A stretch of DNA of 64,000 nucleotides from Paractinoplanes atraurantiacus (GTDB taxonomy: Bacteria; Actinomycetota; Actinomycetes; Mycobacteriales; Micromonosporaceae). The position numbers and the translations under genes are program-made. The stretch spans positions 1,174,786-1,238,785 of the forward strand of contig NZ_OBDY01000001.1 in NCBI RefSeq assembly GCF_900215205.1, given 5' to 3'. The notes beneath the pieces are model-generated. The model ran no database searches, had not been told where the DNA came from, and saw only the letters and a list, made by a program, of their open reading frames with translations. Shown here one piece after another: positions 8,570 through 15,930 of the stretch (positions are counted from its first letter, which is position 1; every line of letters begins with the position of its first letter).

Positions 8570-10117
8570 ATGAGCGCCCCCACGGTCGACGCCCCGCCCG
8601 CCCCTCGCGTTGCCATGCGCTTCGTGGTCGAGGGGCCGCCGGTCGGCGCCCTCTGGCGGCGGGCCCTGCTGCGGGCCGTGCTGGTGCCGCTGCCGGTGCT
8701 GGCCCCGCTGGTGGCGCTGGCGCCCAGCCGCGACCACCGGTTCAACATCTACTGGCACGGCGGGCTGTTCCGCGACGACCCGCTGCGGATCGTGCCGCAC
8801 ACGGTCGACTCGCTGCCCGGATATCTGCGGCTGGGCAACTTCCGGCTCTTCGGCCGGATGCTGGAGAAGGCGCTCGACCTGGCCGCGTACACCCTGGGCG
8901 ACGTGGCCGGCCTGCCGGCGAACGTGGCCTTCCGGCTCGTCTCGTTCGTGTCGGCGCTGCTGTTGTGCGTGGTGGCGCTGCTGCTGGTGGAGAGCGTGGT
9001 GTCGCGGGGCAGGCTGTTCGGGCAGCCGCCGTCGGTGGCCGCGCCGGTGGTGCCGTTCGCGGTGGCCGCCGGTTTCGTGGCGGCCGGCGGATCGAGTCCG
9101 ATCGTGCTGTTCGGCGGGCTCTATCTCGCGTCGGCGGCGCTGATGCTGGGCGTGGCGGCCGCGCTGTGCCGCCTGGTGCGCTTCCGGCTCTGGTGGGCGC
9201 CGCTGCTCGTGATCGGCGGTGCCGCGCTGGCCGCCTTCAACGAAATCGCCTACCTGGCACCGCCTCTGGCCACTGTCGCCGTCCTCGCCCGCGGATATCT
9301 GGTGCTCGGTCAGGGCCCGCGCCAGATGCTCACCTCGGCCCCGGCCAAGGCGACCGGCTTGCTCTGGGTGGGTTTCCTTCCGGTCTTCCTGGCCGTACGG
9401 GTGGTCATCCACCGCTACTGCGCGACCGGCCCGTGCTATCGCGGCTCCGACGTCCACTTCGGACCCGAGACCTTCGAGACCCTTCCGGTACGGGCGATCG
9501 CGTGGCTGCCGCCGCTCATGTGGCAGGCCGCCACCCGCGGCTCCTGGCTGATCGGCATCGTCCTGGTCGCCGCCGTGCTCGTGCTGGCCCCGCTGGCCTG
9601 GCACGCGATCCGTGACCTGCCGCGTCTGTCCGCAGTGGACCGTCGGCCCGCGGCCGCGCTCGCGGTCGTCGCGGTGACCGCCGTGCTGCTCGCGGCCGGC
9701 ATGGGCGCACTCAACGCCGACGTGCAGAAGATGTCCGTGTGGGGCCTCGGCTGGCGGGACTCGGCCGTGACCACCACGGCCGGCGGCCTGATCGTGGTGG
9801 CGGCCGTCCTGATGGCGGCCCGGCGCCGGCAATGGGTGCTGGTGGCCGCGGTCGTGCTGCTGGCGGGGGCGACGGCCGTGTCGGCAGCCGCCAACAAGAG
9901 CCAGCGGGACACCTTCATGGGAAGCGAGCAGGCCCGGCTCTACAACCGGATCGCCGTCGAGATGGCCGACTTCGATCGCACCCCGGCCGGTGACCAGCGG
10001 CGGTGCGCGCTGCGGCAGGAGTTCGCCGCCCTCTATCCCGAGTCGCTGCGCCGCTTCGACGTCGCCCTGAACGTGGCCACGTCGCAGCGCGCGGGCGTGC
10101 CGTTCTGCCGGGCGTAA
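8570..10117 (+). CDS. Polytopic membrane protein of the glycan island
   Basis: 515 residues with roughly ten hydrophobic segments and short, mostly Arg-rich loops. A first extracytoplasmic loop (SRDHRFNIYWHGGLFRDDP) precedes the main membrane domain, and a soluble tail rich in Arg and charged residues ends the protein. The topology recalls GT-C-type glycosyltransferases or O-antigen ligase-like proteins that work on lipid-linked sugars, but no diagnostic motif (such as an early acidic pair in loop 1 within a DxD context) is certain. ATG at 8570, 30 nt after the coiled-coil gene, same strand and probably same transcript. Function is inferred from position only. Confidence 0.6.
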   Translation: MSAPTVDAPPAPRVAMRFVVEGPPVGALWRRALLRAVLVPLPVLAPLVALAPSRDHRFNIYWHGGLFRDDPLRIVPHTVDSLPGYLRLGNFRLFGRMLEKALDLAAYTLGDVAGLPANVAFRLVSFVSALLLCVVALLLVESVVSRGRLFGQPPSVAAPVVPFAVAAGFVAAGGSSPIVLFGGLYLASAALMLGVAAALCRLVRFRLWWAPLLVIGGAALAAFNEIAYLAPPLATVAVLARGYLVLGQGPRQMLTSAPAKATGLLWVGFLPVFLAVRVVIHRYCATGPCYRGSDVHFGPETFETLPVRAIAWLPPLMWQAATRGSWLIGIVLVAAVLVLAPLAWHAIRDLPRLSAVDRRPAAALAVVAVTAVLLAAGMGALNADVQKMSVWGLGWRDSAVTTTAGGLIVVAAVLMAARRRQWVLVAAVVLLAGATAVSAAANKSQRDTFMGSEQARLYNRIAVEMADFDRTPAGDQRRCALRQEFAALYPESLRRFDVALNVATSQRAGVPFCRA

Positions 10118-10163
10118 CCCGGTTTCACGGTGCCGCGTTGACGAGAGGGACGAGGGGGAACCG

Positions 10164-10565
10164 ATGCGACGGCTGCGGAATCTGACACGACGCCAGGCGG
10201 GGCTGCTCGCCGGCGCCGCCGTGCTCTGCGCCACGGTCGCGGCGGCCGCGCTGACCGGATACGTCGGCGTCGCCCTCACCGTCCTCGGTCTGTTCTTCGC
10301 CGTGCTGATCGGCGGTCTGCTGCTGGTCGTCCGGCGCCTGGCCACCCTCCAGCGGGCCCACCGCAAGGCGCAGGCCGAGACGCGGGCCGTGCTCGACCAG
10401 ACCCAGCGGCGGGTGCTCGGCGCGATCGAGGAGCTGCTGCTGCACGCGGGTGACCGGCACCGCGAGGTCTCCGACGCGCTGGCCGCTCAGCAGTGCCTGA
10501 TCGAGGCCCTATTGAAAAAGGGCCCCACCGGTGACGGTGAGGCCCTCGAGACGGTCGGTCAGTAA
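10164..10565 (+). CDS. Two-TM coiled-coil protein, truncated paralogue of the 2768-3787 protein
   Basis: 133 residues with a strong Shine-Dalgarno (gacgagggggaaccg before ATG 10164). An Arg-rich N-terminus is followed by two membrane segments (about 13-32 and 36-56) and a coiled coil with TQRRVLGAIEELLLHAGDRH, matching LQRRVLAAVEKERLAAGDRH of the larger protein. It stops where the larger protein continues into the methyltransferase-like domain, so it is either a free membrane scaffold or the remnant of a longer gene. Its stop overlaps the end of the convergent CAP gene by 7 bp, and the terminator of that gene lies inside its last codons. Confidence 0.65.
   Translation: MRRLRNLTRRQAGLLAGAAVLCATVAAAALTGYVGVALTVLGLFFAVLIGGLLLVVRRLATLQRAHRKAQAETRAVLDQTQRRVLGAIEELLLHAGDRHREVSDALAAQQCLIEALLKKGPTGDGEALETVGQ
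10515..10546 (-). terminator. Rho-independent terminator of the CAP-domain gene
   Basis: Read on the minus strand: a 12-bp stem (AGGGCCTCACCG / CGGTGGGGCCCT, one G-T wobble), a TCAC loop and a run of five T. It lies 13 nt beyond the CAP gene stop and wholly inside the last codons of the convergent gene, so the sequence serves both as terminator and as coding DNA. Confidence 0.75.
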
Positions 10566-11044
10566 CCGAAGTCCTGGGTGTAGTACGGGTTGCCGTTGGC
10601 CGCGTAGGCGGTGGCCACGCCGACCGTGCTGGCCTTGCAGTTGAGGATGTTGGCGCGGTGACCCGGGCTGGCCATCCAGCCCTTCACGACGTCGGCGCCG
10701 GTGCGGTAGCCGTACGCGATGTTCTCGCTCAGCGGGCGCGGGTAGGCGGCCGCCTTCACACGGGTGACGAAGCTCGAGCGGCCGGCGCCGGTGTGGCTGA
10801 ACGCGCCACCGCGGGCCATGTAGGCGCTGTGCCCGGCGGCCGCCTTGGTCAGGCGGGCGTCCACCTTCAGGGCCTTGCAGCCGTGCGCGGCACGCTGCTG
10901 GTTGGTCAGGGTCACGATGTCGGCGCTCAGCTGCGTCGTGCTGACGGCGGCGGCGTTGGCGGGCGAGGCGAGCAGAACGATCGCGAAGAGGGTGGCGGGG
11001 ATCATGGCGATCAGGGCCAGACGCTTGGTGATCGAGGAGCGCAT
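10559..11044 (-). CDS. Secreted CAP/SCP-domain protein
   Basis: 161 residues from ATG 11044. A Sec signal peptide (MRSSITKRLALIAMIP, hydrophobic core, ASPANA/A cleavage site) leads into a bacterial CAP (cysteine-rich secretory protein/PR1) domain: TNQQRAAHGCKAL, LTKAAAGHSAYMA, FSHTG, ENIAYGY and SPGHRANILN, which include the conserved His and Glu residues of the family cleft. Two Cys probably form a disulphide. An upstream in-frame start at 11092 would put 16 residues before the signal peptide and is unlikely. Bacterial CAP proteins act outside the cell, often near the envelope; the exact function is unknown. The gene interrupts the glycan island on the opposite strand. Confidence 0.85.
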   Translation of the reverse strand: MRSSITKRLALIAMIPATLFAIVLLASPANAAAVSTTQLSADIVTLTNQQRAAHGCKALKVDARLTKAAAGHSAYMARGGAFSHTGAGRSSFVTRVKAAAYPRPLSENIAYGYRTGADVVKGWMASPGHRANILNCKASTVGVATAYAANGNPYYTQDFGY

Positions 11045-11213
11045 CGACTGCCTTTCGGTTGGGGCCGCTGCGGTTGCCACCGCCGCGTTCACCGACCTAG
11101 TTCGACCCGGATCCAGTGATGATTACCGTTGAATGGGTGCGGTAACGGCGCTCTTCGGTTGCCGAACGGTTCGCCCGGCGTCACGGCCCCCTGTCAAGAT
11201 CGTTAGGCAGCCT

Positions 11214-13196
11214 GTGACCGTGCACGACGTGGCCGTCCTGGCCGATTTCCGGCAACCCGGCGGGGCGTCGGCCGCCGTCGCGGCCGAGGTGCACGCCCAG
11301 GCCGAGGCGGCGCTGAGCACCGTGCTGATCCACGCGCCGGACGCCCGCGCGGCCGAAGGCTTCGGCTTCCGGCCCCGCATCAGCGACCTGATCCGCGACG
11401 GGGCGGCCACGCTGGCCCGCGACGACCAGCCGGTCGCGGCGCGGCTGCTGGTGGTCCGGCGGCCGTGGACCCGCCCGGCCGCCCTGTCCGTACGCGCGGA
11501 ACGGACGGTCCTGGTGGTCGGCAAGCCACCGGTCGAGCCCACGGTCTACGAACAGGCCCGCCGCTGGTTCGGCGCCGAGGCGGCGTGGGCGCCGACCGGC
11601 CCGCAGGCCCGCGAACAGCTGCTGCGGGTCGCGCCCGGCGTGCGGGTGACGACGACCGACTGGCACGAGATCATCGACGTCGCGCACTGGTGGCGCGACC
11701 GGGACGGCTTCGTAGCCGGCGAGCCGGTCGTGGGCCTGCGCGGGCCGTTCCCGATCGACCTGGGCGACCTGCGGGTGCGGTGGTTCGGCGACAGCTCACC
11801 GTTCCCGCACTGGGAACTGGTCCCGTACGGGGCCGAACTGCCCGGCGAGTTCCTGCGCACCCTCGACTTCCTGATCGACTTCCAGCAGACGTTCTCCCGC
11901 TCGGCCCTGGAGTCGATGGCGGCCGGGGTGCCGGTGATCGTGGGGGAGCACCTGCGGCCGTTCCTGGGCGGGGCCGCGCTCTACTCGTCGCCGGGCCGGG
12001 TCGCGTCGCTGGTCCGCGAGGTCTACGCGGACCCGGACCGCTACCGGGGCGTGGTCGGGCGGGCCCGCGAGTTCGCCGAGCGGCACTACGGCCACCGCTC
12101 GCACCTGGCGCGGCTGGCCCGCTACGGCATCCGGCCCCGCCTCAACGTGCCCGGCCCCCGGCGCGACCCGCGCCCGGTCGTGATCGCCCCACCCCGCCGC
12201 CTGCTGATGCTCGGCGACGACGGCGCGAAGGTGTGCACGGCGATCGCCCGCCGCCTGCCGAGCGACATGGCCGCCATCATCGCCACGTCATCCCACCCCG
12301 CCTCCTTCCACGCCGCCTCGCCACATCCCGGCTCCTTCTACGCCGCCTCGCCACGCCCCTCCCCGCAAGCTGCCTCCGCCCTTGCTCAGGCCGAGGGCTT
12401 TCTCACGGAGCGGCTGCCGTCACGGGAGGCGCTCGGCGCCTCGGAAGCGCGCTGGAACCGCCTGCTGCGCGACCGCCTCACCCACCTCGCCGAGCTGCAC
12501 GCGCCCGAAGTCGTGGTGGTCGACGGCGTGCCGCACGAGGGCATCGTCCAGGCCGCCCGGGAGCGGACCGACATCGTCTGGGTGTGGATGCGCCGCGCCC
12601 TGCGCCCACGCCACCCCGGCGCCGGGTGGGACGGCGTCCACGTGCTGGAGCCGGGCGAGTTCGCCGCGCTCGCCGTACCCGACGAGGACCGGGCCCACCG
12701 CGTCGATCCCGTCCTGTTCCTCGACCCGGGCGAGCTGCTGGAGCCGGCCGCGGCCCGCGAGGAACTCGGGCTCGGCGACGGGCCGCTGGCCCTGCTGGCG
12801 CCCGGCACCGTCGCGGGCATCGCGGAACACCTGGGACGGCACGGCTTCCGGGTCGTCCGGGACGAGCCGCCCAGCCGCTGCCTGCGGGCGTTCGACCTGA
12901 CGGTGACCGGGGCCGGCTACGACGCGTTCCACGAGCGGCTCGCCTACGGCATCCCCACGGTCTTCGTGCCGGGCCGGGAGGAGGACCGCGGGCGGGCCCG
13001 ATTCGCCGACGCGGCCGGGGTGGCGCTCACCGTAGAGGACCCGGAGTCGGACGAGCTGGAGCAGGTGCTGGACGCCGTCGTGCGCCCCGAGGTGCGGGCG
13101 GCGCTGCGCGGGCGCTGCACCGAGCTGGCTTTCTCCAACGGCGCGGCGGCCGCCGCAACCTGGCTTAGCGGGCTGCGCGCCCGGGTGAGGGGCTAG
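11214..13196 (+). CDS. Two-part GT-B-type glycosyltransferase, paralogue of 6142-7935
   Basis: About 660 residues. GTG 11214 (or 11220) is chosen because the paralogue starts at the matching position (VHDVAVLADF against VYDVAILSDL); the frame is open further upstream. Shared landmarks are PGG-S near the start, TTDWHEIIDVA, a GT4-like ESMAAGVPVIVGEHLRPFLG followed by GGAALY, a second Rossmann half, and a MurG-like end (DAFHERLAYGIPTVFVPG). It differs by a low-complexity Ser/His/Pro/Ala insertion made by a 30-bp tandem repeat at 12297-12356. It is followed after 2 nt by its coiled-coil partner gene. Sugar specificity unknown. Confidence 0.7.
   Translation: MTVHDVAVLADFRQPGGASAAVAAEVHAQAEAALSTVLIHAPDARAAEGFGFRPRISDLIRDGAATLARDDQPVAARLLVVRRPWTRPAALSVRAERTVLVVGKPPVEPTVYEQARRWFGAEAAWAPTGPQAREQLLRVAPGVRVTTTDWHEIIDVAHWWRDRDGFVAGEPVVGLRGPFPIDLGDLRVRWFGDSSPFPHWELVPYGAELPGEFLRTLDFLIDFQQTFSRSALESMAAGVPVIVGEHLRPFLGGAALYSSPGRVASLVREVYADPDRYRGVVGRAREFAERHYGHRSHLARLARYGIRPRLNVPGPRRDPRPVVIAPPRRLLMLGDDGAKVCTAIARRLPSDMAAIIATSSHPASFHAASPHPGSFYAASPRPSPQAASALAQAEGFLTERLPSREALGASEARWNRLLRDRLTHLAELHAPEVVVVDGVPHEGIVQAARERTDIVWVWMRRALRPRHPGAGWDGVHVLEPGEFAALAVPDEDRAHRVDPVLFLDPGELLEPAAAREELGLGDGPLALLAPGTVAGIAEHLGRHGFRVVRDEPPSRCLRAFDLTVTGAGYDAFHERLAYGIPTVFVPGREEDRGRARFADAAGVALTVEDPESDELEQVLDAVVRPEVRAALRGRCTELAFSNGAAAAATWLSGLRARVRG
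12297..12356 (+). repeat. Two 30-bp tandem repeats inside the glycosyltransferase gene
   Basis: Two adjacent 30-bp units differing at about 4 positions, sharing cgccgcctcgccac. They encode a Pro/Ser/Ala/His-rich stretch absent at the same place in the paralogue at 6142-7935, so they are an in-frame insertion in a linker. Confidence 0.7.
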
Positions 13197-13198
13197 AC

Positions 13199-14155
13199 GT
13201 GCGGGAATTCGCCCCGGAGCGGCTGCCCGGCCCGCAGGAAAGCCGGCGCGCGCTTGAGGAGGGTCCGCGCGGACTCGAGGAAAGCCCGCGCGCGGTTGAG
13301 GAAGGCCCGCGTGTGCTTGAGGAAGGCCCGCGTGTACTTGAGGGAGACCCGCGTGTGCTTGAGGAAGGCCCGCGCGGGTTTGGGGAAGGGCCGCGCGGGG
13401 TCGAGAGCGGGGTGCGCGGGCTTCAGGAAAGGCCGCGCCGGGTTGAAGAAGGGGCTCGCGGGAGCGGGGGAGGGCCGCGTGGGCTTCAAGAGTGGGCTGA
13501 CGAAGGGGCGTTGGGGATTCGGGAGCGGGCGCTAGTGTCGCCGGGGCGGGCGCTTGACGGGATGGAGCGGGCGCGCTGGGAGCTGGCGGCGATGGCGGGG
13601 CGGCTGCGGTCGCTCGAGGCTCGGCTTGTCGAGGAGCGGCGGCTGGCCGAGACGTACCGGCGGGAACGTGACCGGGAGCGCAAGCGGGCCGACCGCCTGC
13701 TCGGGTTCGGGCCGGTGTCGGCGCTCCGCAATCCTGTGCGCGCGGTGCTGCACCGGTGGCGTGGAAGGAACCGGGGTGGCGCGCGGCCGCCGGCGGGGCC
13801 GGGCTACGCGCCGGTGGCCACCGCCCGGCCGCCGGTCCACCTCTACGTGGTGATCGGGATGGACGCGGCCGGTTTGCGCGACGTCGTGCTGACCCTGCGC
13901 CAGCGGCTGCTGGTCAGTCCGGACCATCGGCCGGTGGTGATGACCGACTGCGCGGCGGCCGAGGCCGGCGGGGACCACAGCGTGCTGCTCGAATATCTGC
14001 CCGACCGCGTGACCTGGGAGAAGCACCGGCCCGACCGCTCGTGGGAGGACGTGTTCTCCGAACGGCTGTCCCGGCTCTACCGCGACCACGACACCGTCCG
14101 CACGATCATCGTCGATCGGGCGAAACCGCCGACCCTGGCCGAGCTTCTCCGGTAA
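13199..14155 (+). CDS. Coiled-coil partner protein with an N-terminal heptapeptide repeat array
   Basis: 318 residues from GTG 13199, 2 nt after the preceding stop, with a good ribosome site (gagggg). After 17 residues come about twelve degenerate heptapeptides of the type VLEEGPR (residues 18-101). From residue 122 (an ATG at 13562) the protein matches the 7928-8539 product: ARWELAAMAGRLRSLEARL against ARWEVATLTGRLRWVEDER, then VLLEYLPDRVTW and PPTLAELL. By homology the conserved protein could start at 13562, leaving the array as leader DNA. The upstream ribosome site and an unbroken frame through the 21-bp units favour translation of the array. Function unknown; it belongs to the duplicated glycosyltransferase cassette. 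Confidence 0.6.
   Translation: MREFAPERLPGPQESRRALEEGPRGLEESPRAVEEGPRVLEEGPRVLEGDPRVLEEGPRGFGEGPRGVESGVRGLQERPRRVEEGARGSGGGPRGLQEWADEGALGIRERALVSPGRALDGMERARWELAAMAGRLRSLEARLVEERRLAETYRRERDRERKRADRLLGFGPVSALRNPVRAVLHRWRGRNRGGARPPAGPGYAPVATARPPVHLYVVIGMDAAGLRDVVLTLRQRLLVSPDHRPVVMTDCAAAEAGGDHSVLLEYLPDRVTWEKHRPDRSWEDVFSERLSRLYRDHDTVRTIIVDRAKPPTLAELLR
13250..13501 (+). repeat. About twelve 21-bp tandem repeats (heptapeptide-coding)
   Basis: Degenerate 21-bp units, best preserved at about 13310-13370 (cttgaggaaggcccgcgtgtg). Each unit keeps the frame and encodes a heptad such as VLEEGPR. The flanking units are progressively diverged. Both strands are free of stops over long stretches here. Confidence 0.85.
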
Positions 14156-14193
14156 ATCGCAACCTTCTGCTCCGGCGCGTCGTTTGCCCGGGC

Positions 14194-15216
14194 ATGAGCG
14201 CGCTCATCTCCGTGGTCGCGCCGGTCTACAACGAGGGGCCGGGCGTCGAGCGATTCGTGCGCCGGCTCACCGAGGTACTCACCGGCGCCGGGCTGCGCTA
14301 CGAACTCGTGCTGGTCGACGACGGCTCCGGCGACGACTCCTGGGACCGGATCGTGCGGCAGTCACTGCTGGACCGGCGGGTGCGCGGCGTCCAGCTCTCC
14401 CGCAACTTCGGCAAGGAGCCGGCCGTGCTGGCCGGGCTCGAGCACGCCAGCGGCGACGCCGTCGTGGTCATCGACTCCGACCTGCAGCACCCGCCGACGG
14501 CGATCCCGGCCATGGTGAAGCGCTGGCGCGAGGGCGCGCACGTCGTCGAGGCGGTCAAGCGCAACCGCACCGGGCAGGGGCTGATCGGGCGGCTCGGCGG
14601 CCGGCTGTTCAACCGGGCGTTCACCGGACTGACCAAAGTGGACCTGATCGGCGCCACCGACTTCCGGTTGCTCAGCCGGGCCGCCCTGGACGCGTTGCTG
14701 CGCCTGCCCGAGCATTCGTCGTTCTTTCGTGGCACCAGCAGCTGGATCGGATTTCGCCGCAGCACCATCGAGGTCGACATCGACCACCGCGAGGGCGGCG
14801 GCTCCCGCTGGACGATCCGGTCGCTGTTCCGCCTGGCCGTCAACGGGATCACCTCGTTCAGTTCGGCCCCGCTGCACCTGGTGACCCTGGTCGGCATGGC
14901 CTTCGCCGCGTTCGCGGTGCTGCTCGGCGCGCAGACGCTGATCCGCTGGATCGGCGGGGGCTCGGTCGAGGGCTTCCCCACGGTCATCCTGCTGTTGCTG
15001 GTGATGGGCACGTTCGTGCTGCTCGGGCTCGGCGTGATCGGCGAATATCTGGCCCGCATCCACGAAGAGGTGCGCGGCCGTCCGCGCTATCTGATTCAGG
15101 AGCGGGCGGACGGCCTGTCGGTGCCGGAGGAGTGGACGGCCCGCGCCCGGCCCCCGAAGATCAGGGTGAGCGCGGTCAGCGCCAGTCCGAACACCACGAA
15201 CGGCCGGGCCCCGTAG
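14194..15216 (+). CDS. Polyprenyl-phosphate glycosyltransferase, GtrB/ArnC/DPM1 type (GT2)
   Basis: 340 residues. An N-terminal GT-A domain with VVAPVYNEG, LVDDGS near 41, QLSRNFGKEPA and IDSDLQHPP (metal-binding DxD) is followed by two membrane helices (about 228-250 and 265-290) and the family's tail motif (GEYLARIHEEVRGRPRYL). Enzymes of this type charge undecaprenyl (or decaprenyl) phosphate with a sugar at the inner face of the membrane, for later use by GT-C enzymes outside. ATG 14194 fits the family start; the frame is open upstream. The C-terminus extends about 40 residues past the conserved tail, overlapping the convergent gene by 121 bp. Confidence 0.85.
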   Translation: MSALISVVAPVYNEGPGVERFVRRLTEVLTGAGLRYELVLVDDGSGDDSWDRIVRQSLLDRRVRGVQLSRNFGKEPAVLAGLEHASGDAVVVIDSDLQHPPTAIPAMVKRWREGAHVVEAVKRNRTGQGLIGRLGGRLFNRAFTGLTKVDLIGATDFRLLSRAALDALLRLPEHSSFFRGTSSWIGFRRSTIEVDIDHREGGGSRWTIRSLFRLAVNGITSFSSAPLHLVTLVGMAFAAFAVLLGAQTLIRWIGGGSVEGFPTVILLLLVMGTFVLLGLGVIGEYLARIHEEVRGRPRYLIQERADGLSVPEEWTARARPPKIRVSAVSASPNTTNGRAP

Positions 15217-15890
15217 AAGAACGCGAAGTCCCAGGGCAGCGGGAAAGGCCCAGTGCCGCGGACCGCGATCGCGTCCTCCAGCAGGCTTCCGGTGACGCTG
15301 AGGGTGTTCAGGGCCAGGAAGACGAGCGCGGCCAGGCCGAGCGGGTTGTCGAAGCGCCCGGCCGCACGCCATCCGATCACCAGCCCGGCGATCCAGGCCA
15401 GGGCGGTCAGGGCCAGCGCGGCGATCGGCGCGGCCCGCTGCACCTTCAGCACGGCGTCCGAACCCTCGCCGTCGGTCGGCCGGAACGTCAGCCGCCAGTC
15501 GTCGTTGGCCGCGGTGAGCCCGTCGCCGTCCGCGCCGACACGCCATCCGTCGGCCTCCAGGCGCTGCCGGGCCGCCGTCAGGTCCGTCTTCGCGGCGCCG
15601 AACGACGTCTCGGCGAAACCCGGCCCGTAATCGTCCACGCCGAGCAGCGGGTTGGAGCCGCCCGCCACGTCGTCGCCGTAGCTGGAGCCGGCGACGTGGT
15701 CGACCCGGCTGATGTCGGTGCCCTTCTCCGAGCCCTCCACCACCATCCCGGCCAGCGCGTGCATCCGCTCGTCGGTGGGCAGATCGCCGGCGAACGCGTG
15801 CCAGGCCGGCCAGGCGGCGGCCGCCGCGAACAGGGCGGCGACCGTCAGGGCGACGGCGACATGCAGGGCGAGGCGGCGCATGGCGCGCAT
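15096..15890 (-). CDS. Membrane protein with extracytoplasmic domain, unknown function
   Basis: 264 residues. It has an N-terminal membrane anchor or uncleaved signal (LALHVAVALTVAALFAAAAA), an outer domain of about 120 residues with an Asp/Gly-rich surface, then three more membrane segments (IAALALTALAWIAGLVIGW, LGLAALVFLALNTL, and one near the end). No known domain is recognised. Its last 121 bp overlap the convergent glycosyltransferase gene, so one of the two 3' ends may be longer than the functional protein needs. It sits just downstream of the UDP-sugar dehydrogenase on the same strand (40 nt gap). Confidence 0.6.
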   Translation of the reverse strand: MRAMRRLALHVAVALTVAALFAAAAAWPAWHAFAGDLPTDERMHALAGMVVEGSEKGTDISRVDHVAGSSYGDDVAGGSNPLLGVDDYGPGFAETSFGAAKTDLTAARQRLEADGWRVGADGDGLTAANDDWRLTFRPTDGEGSDAVLKVQRAAPIAALALTALAWIAGLVIGWRAAGRFDNPLGLAALVFLALNTLSVTGSLLEDAIAVRGTGPFPLPWDFAFFYGARPFVVFGLALTALTLIFGGRARAVHSSGTDRPSARS

Positions 15891-15930
15891 GATCCACTAT
15901 TGGCCGGTGCCGCCGCCACCGGCGATTCGG

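Noticed and set aside
7169-10366. 1065-codon open frame on the minus strand
   Set aside because: It covers four plus-strand genes with sensible domains, membrane helices and ribosome sites. Its composition (Arg/Gly/Gln/His-rich) is typical of antisense frames at this GC content.
13193-13489. Minus-strand reading frame across the heptapeptide array, with FLKHTRA-like repeats
   Set aside because: It is the mirror of the 21-bp repeat, which is open in several frames. There is no ribosome site and the plus-strand frame continues into a conserved domain.
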